Assembly (NCBI GenBank): GCA_004558955.1
Contig: SFZC01000101.1
Coordinates: forward strand, 1 to 6,722
Origin: a bacterium
GTDB taxonomy: Bacteria > Cyanobacteriota > Vampirovibrionia > Gastranaerophilales > Gastranaerophilaceae
DNA: 6,722 bases
Direction of reading: 5' to 3'
Below the pieces are notes generated by a model. That model saw only the letters and a list, made by a program, of their open reading frames with translations, ran no database searches and was not told the origin of the DNA. A program made the translations under genes and the position numbers. This document shows positions 1-4,733 of this stretch, piece by piece. Numbering within the stretch: position 1 is the first letter of the stretch; every line of letters begins with the position of its first letter.

Positions 1-15
1 TTAATGCGAGTGCGT

Positions 16-31
16 GATTCGGAATCTGTTT
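16..31 (+). repeat. Partial copy of the GAATCTGTT-ended repeat
   Basis: GATTCGGAATCTGTTT matches 299-313 (ATTCAGAATCTGTTT) almost exactly, and also matches the complement of 368-379. It looks like one end of the palindromic element seen complete at 238-312. Its partner arm is either outside the window or lost. Confidence 0.45.
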
Positions 32-117
32 TTAATCTTGGGTGTTTTGCATATTTTTGCAAGCCCGTATTCCCATTATGAATGGTTTTTACATAGGAGT
101 ACACCCGCCCCGCCACA

Positions 118-137
118 CCATACCATACCATACCATA
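118..137 (+). repeat. Pentanucleotide tandem repeat (CCATA)x4
   Basis: Four perfect CCATA units sit directly after a GC-rich patch (CACCCGCCCCGCCAC, 103-117). Five-base units can change in number by replication slippage. No convincing gene or promoter reads through it, so a phase-variation role is not supported by the sequence. Confidence 0.8.
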
Positions 138-206
138 AAGGAATTATAGCAATGGTTTCAGCGATTTTAAAATTATATTTACATTCTTAACATTTTACAT
201 ATTTGA

Positions 207-235
207 GGACTTTTGTGAAGATATATTACAAGTCC
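207..235. repeat. Small inverted repeat
   Basis: GGACTT (207-212) pairs with AAGTCC (230-235). Two further pairs, GT 215-216 with AC 228-229, form across a 2-base bulge. It is the first of a series of adjacent hairpins and directly precedes the longer palindromic element starting near 238. No T-tract follows it, so it is not a clear terminator. Confidence 0.4.
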
Positions 236-237
236 CG

Positions 238-312
238 CGTCATTCTGAAAACTTAGAAAATTTTTGCAAATGCAATGAGCAAATAAATTTTCTTGTTATT
301 CAGAATCTGTTT
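238..312 (+). repeat. Palindromic interspersed-repeat element, long form
   Basis: The outer arms ATTCTGAA (242-249) and TTCAGAAT (299-306) are perfect inverted repeats. They are flanked by GCGTC on the left and CTGTTT on the right. An inner stem, AGAAAATTT (255-263) with AAATTTTCT (285-293), is separated from the outer one by a 5x5 internal loop, and TTGC/GCAA can pair further inside. The whole is about 75 bases and carries no coding frame. The ends match the shorter element at 368-399, which is on the opposite strand. This suggests one repeat family (REP- or MITE-like) with a variable core. Confidence 0.55.
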
Positions 313-327
313 GAAACATCTCACAAT

Positions 328-356
328 AGGTTCGTTAGTTCACTTCGTAACGACCT
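328..356. repeat. Inverted repeat between two palindromic elements
   Basis: AGGT (328-331) plus CGTTA (333-337) pair with TAACG (348-352) plus ACCT (353-356), giving nine pairs with one bulged T at 332 and a 10-base loop. It fills the gap between the two GTCATTC/GAATCTG elements and may belong to the same composite repeat. Confidence 0.45.
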
Positions 357-367
357 GTTTAATATCG

Positions 368-399
368 TAACAGATTCCGGATCGGAGTCCGGAATGACT
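368..399 (-). repeat. Palindromic interspersed-repeat element, short form
   Basis: ATTCCGGA (374-381) and TCCGGAAT (388-395) are perfect 8-base inverted repeats around a 6-base loop. Read on the minus strand the element begins AGTCATTCCGGA and ends CGGAATCTGTTA. These are the same ends as the long form at 238-312, with coordinated changes in both arms that keep the pairing. Repeats with these GTCATTC...GAATCTG ends are, from memory, common in several bacterial groups. No database was searched. Confidence 0.55.
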
Positions 400-419
400 A
401 TTTGGTGAGCCTACCAAAT
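400..419. repeat. Hairpin 22 bases after the kinase stop codon
   Basis: ATTTGGT (400-406) pairs with ACCAAAT (413-419) around a 6-base loop. In the kinase transcript it would form shortly after the stop codon, but no U-run follows it. It might protect the mRNA 3' end or be part of the repeat block. Calling it a terminator would go beyond the sequence. Confidence 0.4.
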
Positions 420-440
420 GGTTTGTAAGAAAAAATTATT

Positions 441-1112
441 TTACCCCTTAACAACAGGAACTGTAATTTCAAAAGTAGTTTTGTTTTTCAAGGAACGTAC
501 CAAGTTTAATGTTCCTTTTTGATTTTCCAAATACTTACGACAAATCGCAAGCCCCAATCCGCAACCGTTTTGCTTTGTTGTATAATCCTTTTCAAATATT
601 TTTTCCTGTTTATTTTTCGGTATCGGTTTTCCATCATTGGAAATTTTTATTACACCGACTCCGTTTTTGACTTCCGCCCAAACTTCAATTTGCCCTTTGA
701 TTTCAATAGCTTCAATTCCGTTTTTGATAATATTTACAATGACAGACAAAAATCGTTCGAGATCCACCTCTATTTCTGCAGTATTTTTCGCAAAGAAAGT
801 AATTTCAATATCCTTTTCCACTACATAAGCCCTTGATAATTCGACACCACGTTCTACAACGGATTTAAAATCCACAACTTTTGCAGAATTTTGGTTTAGC
901 GATTTCAAATCAAGCAAATTTGATTCAATAATTTGAACTGACTGCTTGATACAATCCAAAGCGTTATCAATCGAGGAATTTTCAACCCCGAGTTTTTCAA
1001 GATTTTTTCTCACAATCTGAGAATACATATCACAAATTGAAAGATGATTTCTAATCTCGTGCGAAACACATCTGATTTTTTGTTGTAAATTAGTTAATTC
1101 TGAACTTGTCAT
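441..1112 (-). CDS. Soluble sensor-less histidine kinase
   Basis: This 223-residue protein is an ATP-dependent histidine autokinase that would pass phosphate to a response regulator, most simply the one encoded just upstream. The dimerisation/phosphoacceptor helix holds VSHEIRNHLS with His18. The ATPase domain follows at about residues 82-221: N-box VNIIKNGIEAIE (126-137, Asn131 the likely Mg ligand), G1 box SNDGKPIP (158-165), F-box IFEKDYTT (172-179) and G2 box GCGLGLAI (183-190). There is no signal peptide, membrane segment or PAS/GAF sensor. Only about 17 residues precede His18, so it is probably cytoplasmic and must sense through a partner. The usual proline of the HExxNP motif is His23. 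GAGG lies four bases before the ATG. It follows the regulator gene by 79 bases, with a hairpin in between. Confidence 0.88.
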   Translation of the reverse strand: MTSSELTNLQQKIRCVSHEIRNHLSICDMYSQIVRKNLEKLGVENSSIDNALDCIKQSVQIIESNLLDLKSLNQNSAKVVDFKSVVERGVELSRAYVVEKDIEITFFAKNTAEIEVDLERFLSVIVNIIKNGIEAIEIKGQIEVWAEVKNGVGVIKISNDGKPIPKNKQEKIFEKDYTTKQNGCGLGLAICRKYLENQKGTLNLVRSLKNKTTFEITVPVVKG

Positions 1113-1136
1113 GTCGCCTCATCTTTGCTAAAACAA

Positions 1137-1168
1137 AGGGTTCTGCGTCATAAATGATTCAGAACCCT
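1137..1168 (-). terminator. Terminator-like hairpin between regulator and kinase genes
   Basis: AGGGTTCTG (1137-1145) pairs perfectly with CAGAACCCT (1160-1168). In minus-strand RNA the stem is followed by UUGUUUUAGC, a moderate U-rich tail. It lies 24 bases after the regulator stop codon and 24 bases before the kinase start codon. It may terminate part of the transcription and lower kinase levels relative to regulator, or it may be a processing site. The tail is interrupted, so partial read-through is more likely than full termination. Confidence 0.5.
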
Positions 1169-1191
1169 AATATTATTTCAAAATTCTATAA

Positions 1192-1908
1192 CTAAACTGA
1201 CATCATCACTGATTTTGAGCCAACTGTTGTATTTGAAGCCTTGAAACCGTGGGTTAATGCGTACAATACCGCATTTGTTCTGTCATTCACCTGTAATTTT
1301 TGGAAAATATTATTTACATGGGTCTTAACTGTAGTTTCGGAGATAATCAGCTTTCCTGCAATACTCTTATAGTTAATACCTTCGGTTAATAATTCTAAAA
1401 CTTCGGTTTCTCTTGAAGTCAGACTGTTGAGCAAGTTTTCGCTTTCTGCCAATTTTTCTTCTTCCTTCGCAGTTGTTTGGAAGTATTCAAAAAATCTTGT
1501 TGACAAAACTGTCGGCAAGTAAATTTTACCCATTGCAACTTCTTCAATCGCATTGATAAGTTTTACAGAAGCCATAGTTTTCAACACATAACCTTTTGCA
1601 CCCAATTTCATAGCCTGATAAATCAAATCTGAATCATCATAGCCGCTTAATACAACAATTTTAGTTGAGAGATTTAACTTGTTAATTGCTTGAATAGCTT
1701 GTAAACCATCTTTTTCAGGCATATTGATATCCATCAAAACAACGTCAGGGTGATGTTTTTTAACCAAATTGATTCCAAGATTTGCACTTGTTGTCGTACC
1801 GACAACTTCATAACTGCTTTCCAAATTGATAAGTTCTTTTATACCTCTCAAATGATTTGCATTGTCATCTATAAGTACAACTCTCAATTTTCTGTTAAAA
1901 TCTCTCAT
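1192..1908 (-). CDS. NarL/FixJ-family response regulator (REC + LuxR HTH)
   Basis: This 238-residue DNA-binding transcription regulator is activated by phosphorylation. The receiver domain spans about residues 8-128, with the acidic pair Asp14/Asp15, phosphoacceptor Asp60 in VVLMDINMPEKDG, the switch Ser88 in VVLSGY, and Lys110 in GYVLKT; all key residues are present. A linker of about 30 residues leads to a LuxR-type helix-turn-helix at about 161-223 (LTSRETEVLELL, then ISETTVKTHVNNIFQKL). The length is slightly above the usual 210-220 because of the linker and a Ser/Thr-rich C-terminal tail. The start is supported by GGGGG seven bases upstream. The soluble kinase gene follows in the same direction, which makes it the likely partner. 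Target genes cannot be read from the window. Confidence 0.93.
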   Translation of the reverse strand: MRDFNRKLRVVLIDDNANHLRGIKELINLESSYEVVGTTTSANLGINLVKKHHPDVVLMDINMPEKDGLQAIQAINKLNLSTKIVVLSGYDDSDLIYQAMKLGAKGYVLKTMASVKLINAIEEVAMGKIYLPTVLSTRFFEYFQTTAKEEEKLAESENLLNSLTSRETEVLELLTEGINYKSIAGKLIISETTVKTHVNNIFQKLQVNDRTNAVLYALTHGFKASNTTVGSKSVMMSV

Positions 1909-1915
1909 TTTTATT

Positions 1916-1949
1916 CCCCCGAATTATTTTGCTCTCTACACTTTATATA
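1916..1949 (-). promoter_or_regulatory. Ribosome site and possible -10 of the regulator gene
   Basis: GGGGG (1916-1920 on the minus strand) sits seven bases before the ATG and is an all-G version of the Shine-Dalgarno site. A TATATA box (1944-1949) lies about 35 bases before the start codon. No good -35 hexamer is visible at the right distance, so the promoter part is weak while the ribosome site is solid. Confidence 0.45.
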
Positions 1950-2177
1950 CTAATATTTTTAGTGGGTTTTTAAATCCATGCACTGATTGATTAATTGTTT
2001 TAGCAGGATTGAAGGAAATATCTAAACCTAAAGATTTAGAAAATCTCTCAACCATGCTCTACACCATGCATTCGCCGCATGGTTGATATTTGAATTTAGA
2101 TTTAAACAACTAATATGAACAGACTACATCTTTTATCTGAAATTAAAACATTGCACCATTAGAATAAATGACATCAA
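1950..2177. other. Long gap upstream of the regulator gene
   Basis: The gene-free stretch runs from 1909 to 2238, about 330 bases. It contains the regulator leader, two closely spaced hairpins at 2021-2086 and the terminator of the 54-residue gene at 2178-2211. The remaining sequence, about 2087-2177, is AT-rich and shows no frame, repeat or binding-site pattern that I can support. Confidence 0.5.
2021..2086 (-). ncRNA. Candidate structured RNA with competing stems
   Basis: On the minus strand, TCAACCATGC (2086-2077) can pair with the far arm GCATGGTTGA (2057-2048, 10 pairs) or, over its last seven bases, with the nearer GCATGGT (2069-2063). The two folds exclude each other. Seven bases further on, TCTAAATC and GGTTTAGA (2040-2021) form an 8-pair stem with a TTTA loop. 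One of those pairs is G-U in minus-strand RNA but would be a C-A mismatch on the plus strand, which favours the minus strand as the transcribed one. It lies 112 bases upstream of the response regulator, so it could be in that gene's leader or be a separate small RNA. It matches no riboswitch class I recognise. Confidence 0.3.
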
Positions 2178-2211
2178 AAAAGAGGTTTGAAATAATTTCT
2201 AAACCTCTTTT
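2178..2211 (-). terminator. Rho-independent terminator of the 54-residue gene
   Basis: AAAAGAGGTTT (2178-2188) and AAACCTCTTTT (2201-2211) form a perfect 11-pair stem with a 12-base loop. In minus-strand RNA the stem ends directly in a run of six U (CUCUUUUUUGAUG). It starts 27 bases after the stop codon of the small gene. The plus strand also ends in TTTT, so weak bidirectional action is possible. Confidence 0.82.
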
Positions 2212-2238
2212 ACATCTATTTCTATCATTAATTTTGAA

Positions 2239-2403
2239 TTAAGCCAACAATGCTTCGATAATTTTTGCGTTTGATTCAGCTCTTTTCAAACTCAAGATAT
2301 ATTTTTCAACTTTCAATTCGATTGATTTATCGTTCAATGATACAATATTTTTATCTTCCAAAGATTCAATATAAGAATTTAAAGTAACCATTTTGTATGC
2401 CAT
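2239..2403 (-). CDS. 54-residue helical protein, function unknown
   Basis: The frame starts MAYKMVTLNSYIESLEDKNI and ends IIEALLA, followed by TAA. AAGGGGG (2412-2418) is placed eight bases before the ATG, and a strong terminator follows the stop, so this looks like a complete stand-alone gene. The protein has no Pro, Gly, Cys, Trp, Phe, His or Gln. It is charge-balanced (eight basic, eight acidic residues) and has no signal peptide or membrane segment. Residues I28, V32, Y35, L39, A42, A46, I49 and L53 follow a perfect 4-3 heptad spacing, which predicts an amphipathic or coiled-coil helix and possibly self-association. I do not recognise the family and assign no function. The intervening gap separates it from bioA, so it may have its own promoter. 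Confidence 0.75.
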   Translation of the reverse strand: MAYKMVTLNSYIESLEDKNIVSLNDKSIELKVEKYILSLKRAESNAKIIEALLA

Positions 2404-2411
2404 AATTTTAT

Positions 2412-2455
2412 CCCCCTTGAGTATTCTGTTTTCATTTCCCTTACATATATATAAA
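2412..2455 (-). promoter_or_regulatory. Ribosome site and possible -10 of the small gene
   Basis: AAGGGGG (2412-2418) is the ribosome site. A TATATATA stretch at about 2444-2455 is a possible -10 box, roughly 40-50 bases before the ATG. The arrangement (TATATA, then a G5 ribosome site) resembles the leader of the response regulator. No convincing -35 is visible, and the surrounding AT-richness makes chance matches likely. Confidence 0.4.
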
Positions 2456-2531
2456 GTATTTTGCGAGTTAAAAATTGCATAAATTGTATTTATTTTGTAT
2501 ATATTTTTATAAAAATTTTCACCCCATTAAT

Positions 2532-2560
2532 CGCAAACCCTTGTAGTTTAAGAGTTTGCG
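2532..2560 (-). terminator. Hairpin downstream of bioA, weak terminator candidate
   Basis: CGCAAAC (2532-2538) pairs with GTTTGCG (2554-2560). After one mismatch, three further pairs form around a 7-base loop. It begins 31 bases after the bioA stop codon. In minus-strand RNA the next U-rich stretch (AAAAUUUUUAU) is about 13 bases beyond the stem. That is too far for a textbook terminator, so it may only stabilise the 3' end. Confidence 0.4.
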
Positions 2561-2591
2561 GAGCATCAATCTTTGTAACATTTCTTAGCAA

Positions 2592-3938
2592 TTATTGTTC
2601 GGACATAACTTCAATCATACAATCTCTAGCAACATCAGTAACAAAATCCATATCTTCAGGTTGAATAATCAACGGCGGATTGAAATAAATAACATCACCG
2701 AGCGGTCTTAGCAATACGCCTTTTTTCAAAGCCTTTTTGTAAATCTGATAACCGAGCCTTAATTTGCCATCATAAGGAATTTTTGATTTTTTATCTTTAA
2801 CAATTTCAATCGCATTAACAAGCCCAATATGACGAACTTCACCGACATAAGGCAAATCAGCAAATTTTTCATTAATTATTTTGTTAAAATACTTGCCGTT
2901 TTCAACAGCCTTCGGAATAATTTGTTCATCTTTTAAAATGTTCAAAACTTCAATCGCTGCCGAGCAAGCAAGCGGATTTCCTGCATAAGTATGGCTGTGC
3001 ATAAACGCCTTACCTTTGCCGTAATCATCATAAAAAGCATCATAAATTTTCTGAGTGGTAACGCATATTGACATTGGCATATAACCGCCCGTCAAACCTT
3101 TAGAAAGACACATAATATCAGGCGAAACTCCTGCGTGGTCAAACGCAAACATTTTACCCGTTCTGCCGTACCCTGTTGCGATTTCATCAGCAATAAGATG
3201 AACTTTGTACTTATCACATAACGCTCTTAATTTAGTCAAATAAAGCGGCGGATAAATCTTCATACCCGCAGAACCTTGCAATAACGGCTCAACAAGCATT
3301 GCACAAGTTTCATCACCGTATTTTTCAAAAGTCTTTTCAGCCTGTTCAAAGCATTCACATTGACAGTTGTCACGGCATTTACCGTAAGGACATCTAAAAC
3401 AATCAGGTCCGTTCACCCTCACAACATCCATCAAAATCGGTTTATAAATCTCTGAGTACAAATCACATGCACCAACAGACAACGCTCCGATAGTTTCACC
3501 GTGATAAGCATCCGTCAATGCCATAAAACGTTTCTTTTGTGAATTTCCCGTTTGTTGATGATATTGAAAACTCATTTTCATAGACATTTCAATCGCAGCA
3601 GAACCGTTATCGGCGAAATTAAACTTACACAAACCTTTCGGAATTACCTCCATCAATCTTTGGCATAAGGTAATTGCAGTTTTATGCGTAAAATTGGCAA
3701 AAATAACATGTTCCAAAGTATCAAGTTGCTTTTTCATAGCTTCATTTATTCTCAGATTGCAATGCCCAAGCAAATTACACCACCAAGACGAAACGATATC
3801 TTTATAACAATTTCCGTCAATATCATACAAATTTATACCTTTTGCGTGGTCAATCACAATCGGCGGCAAGGTTTCGTAGTCCTTCATCTGCGAACACGGG
3901 TGCCAAATATATTTTAAATCTTCTTCCTGCCAATTCAT
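2592..3938 (-). CDS. bioA: Adenosylmethionine-8-amino-7-oxononanoate aminotransferase
   Basis: This PLP-dependent class III aminotransferase converts KAPA to DAPA in cytoplasmic biotin synthesis. Its 448 residues match the family length. Visible features are IWHPCSQM (11-18), Trp52/Trp53 in SSWW, AYHGET (144-149), the PLP-ring aspartate Asp251 in DEIATGYGRTG, the PLP lysine Lys280 in LSKGLTGG, HTYAGNP (316-322), and Arg411 in RPLGDVIY, the expected carboxylate-binding arginine. Two details differ from the E. coli enzyme: Cys15 stands where E. coli has Tyr17, and residues 180-196 hold six cysteines (C180, C183, C188, C192, C194, C196). AAGGG lies four bases before the ATG. The gene follows bioD by 27 bases and is surely co-transcribed with it. 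No bioF or bioB is in the window. Confidence 0.95.
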   Translation of the reverse strand: MNWQEEDLKYIWHPCSQMKDYETLPPIVIDHAKGINLYDIDGNCYKDIVSSWWCNLLGHCNLRINEAMKKQLDTLEHVIFANFTHKTAITLCQRLMEVIPKGLCKFNFADNGSAAIEMSMKMSFQYHQQTGNSQKKRFMALTDAYHGETIGALSVGACDLYSEIYKPILMDVVRVNGPDCFRCPYGKCRDNCQCECFEQAEKTFEKYGDETCAMLVEPLLQGSAGMKIYPPLYLTKLRALCDKYKVHLIADEIATGYGRTGKMFAFDHAGVSPDIMCLSKGLTGGYMPMSICVTTQKIYDAFYDDYGKGKAFMHSHTYAGNPLACSAAIEVLNILKDEQIIPKAVENGKYFNKIINEKFADLPYVGEVRHIGLVNAIEIVKDKKSKIPYDGKLRLGYQIYKKALKKGVLLRPLGDVIYFNPPLIIQPEDMDFVTDVARDCMIEVMSEQ

Positions 3939-3965
3939 AAATTCCCTTCTTTCTTTTACAAAACC

Positions 3966-4655
3966 TTATTCAAAGATTTTCAACAAATTCTCTTGTGAAA
4001 TATTCAAATCTTTATCATCTTTTTTAACGGTTGCAATAACTTTTACCCCCGTCAAACGCTCGACTTGAGCCTTGTTATCCTCGTACATAAAATCATTTTC
4101 AATATAATTATTCAAAATTATTCCTCTAATACCAAGCCCCTGAGCCTTAGCATACTCAACCGTCAACAGTACGGAATTAATCGTGCCAAGTCCGCCATCA
4201 GCGACAATCACCACATCTAAACCTAAATTTTTGATAATTTGCGGTAACAAAACGACTTTCTTATCGGTAATAACAAACGGACAAGTTATTCCACCAGCAC
4301 CTTCAACCACCAAATAATCGTACTTCTTGGTATTTTTTAGAAATTCTGATTTAATTTTATCAAGACAAATCTCAACTCCAAGACGATTGGCAGCAAGATG
4401 TGGAGAAACGGCTTCTTCAAAACAATAAGTTACACAATCTGTCGGATTAACCTTTAGACCTGAAGTTTTGACGACAAAATCACAATCCCCCGGCAGTAAA
4501 CTTCCATCAGGTTGTTTAATTGCACCACTTAATGCAGGTTTATAATAGCCGCAATCAAAATCCAAATCTCTCATCTTTTTTACCAGCAACCCTGAAACGT
4601 AAGTTTTACCAATATCAGTACCTGTTGCCGTAACAAAAACAGCTTTTCTATTCAT
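3966..4655 (-). CDS. bioD: ATP-dependent dethiobiotin synthetase
   Basis: The enzyme closes the ureido ring of dethiobiotin from DAPA, CO2 and ATP, the step after BioA. The 229 residues are the normal size for the family. The P-loop GTDIGKT (12-18) follows the first strand. YKPALSG (38-44) supplies the substrate-site lysine Lys39, SPHLAA (84-89) matches the substrate loop, VEGAGG (117-122) holds the catalytic-site Glu118, and ILNNY (180-184) is the nucleotide-base region. No key residue is missing. The start is firm: GGAGG (4662-4666) stands six bases before the ATG. It is the first gene of the bioDA pair, and its ribosome site directly abuts the T-tract of the hairpin in the gap. Confidence 0.95.
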   Translation of the reverse strand: MNRKAVFVTATGTDIGKTYVSGLLVKKMRDLDFDCGYYKPALSGAIKQPDGSLLPGDCDFVVKTSGLKVNPTDCVTYCFEEAVSPHLAANRLGVEICLDKIKSEFLKNTKKYDYLVVEGAGGITCPFVITDKKVVLLPQIIKNLGLDVVIVADGGLGTINSVLLTVEYAKAQGLGIRGIILNNYIENDFMYEDNKAQVERLTGVKVIATVKKDDKDLNISQENLLKIFE

Positions 4656-4670
4656 ACTCCGCCTCCAAAA

Positions 4671-4705
4671 AATAAAAGCGATGCCATTACATCACCGCTT
4701 TTATT
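4671..4705 (-). terminator. Terminator between the transporter gene and bioD
   Basis: AATAAAAGCG (4671-4680) and CGCTTTTATT (4696-4705) form a perfect 10-pair stem around a 15-base loop that can pair further (GATG/CATC). In minus-strand RNA the stem ends in UUUUAUUUUUUGG, a strong U-tail. The tail leads straight into GGAGG, the bioD ribosome site, so terminator and bioD leader share bases. It starts 22 bases after the transporter stop codon. Confidence 0.8.
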
Positions 4706-4733
4706 ATATATCAAAATAATTAAATTATTACAA
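4703..4733 (-). promoter_or_regulatory. Candidate promoter for bioDA
   Basis: On the minus strand, TTGTAA (4733-4728) matches four of six -35 bases and includes the transporter stop codon. TATATA (4710-4705) follows with an exact 17-base spacer, and the perfect -10 sequence TATAAT (4708-4703) overlaps it at 19 bases. Transcription would start near 4697, after most of the first terminator arm. Such a transcript would not fold the terminator, while read-through from the transporter gene would. The region is AT-rich, so a chance match is possible. Confidence 0.45.

Larger units (their letters stand above)
1..440. other. Non-coding, repeat-rich intergenic region
   Basis: No reading frame of credible length is present on either strand. 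The stretch instead holds a pentanucleotide tandem repeat, a short GC-rich patch at about 103-119 in otherwise AT-rich DNA, and at least five hairpins in a row between 207 and 419. Three copies of a shared end sequence, (C/G)(A/G)GAATCTGTT, occur in both orientations. The region lies downstream of the histidine kinase gene, and the minus-strand kinase transcript would run into it. None of the hairpins is followed by a clear T-tract, so I cannot name the kinase terminator. Confidence 0.7.

Noticed and set aside
89..136. Minus-strand 15-codon frame MVWYGMVWRGGCTPM across the CCATA repeat
   Set aside because: There is no ribosome site, it is very short, and its composition follows directly from the tandem repeat and GC-rich patch.
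1..440. CRISPR array
   Set aside because: The repeats are palindromic, in both orientations and irregularly spaced, with no repeat-spacer periodicity and no cas gene.
519..836. Plus-strand frames opposite the histidine kinase gene
   Set aside because: Phe/Ile/Ser-rich translations without ribosome sites, antisense to a gene with all kinase motifs.
2395..2435. Short upstream frame starting MKTEYSRGI that overlaps the 54-residue gene
   Set aside because: The AAGGG before its ATG is only about two bases away, too close for a ribosome site, and the frame has 18 codons only.
2461..2664. Plus-strand 67-codon frame at the bioA 3' end
   Set aside because: It overlaps the conserved end of bioA on the other strand and has no ribosome site.
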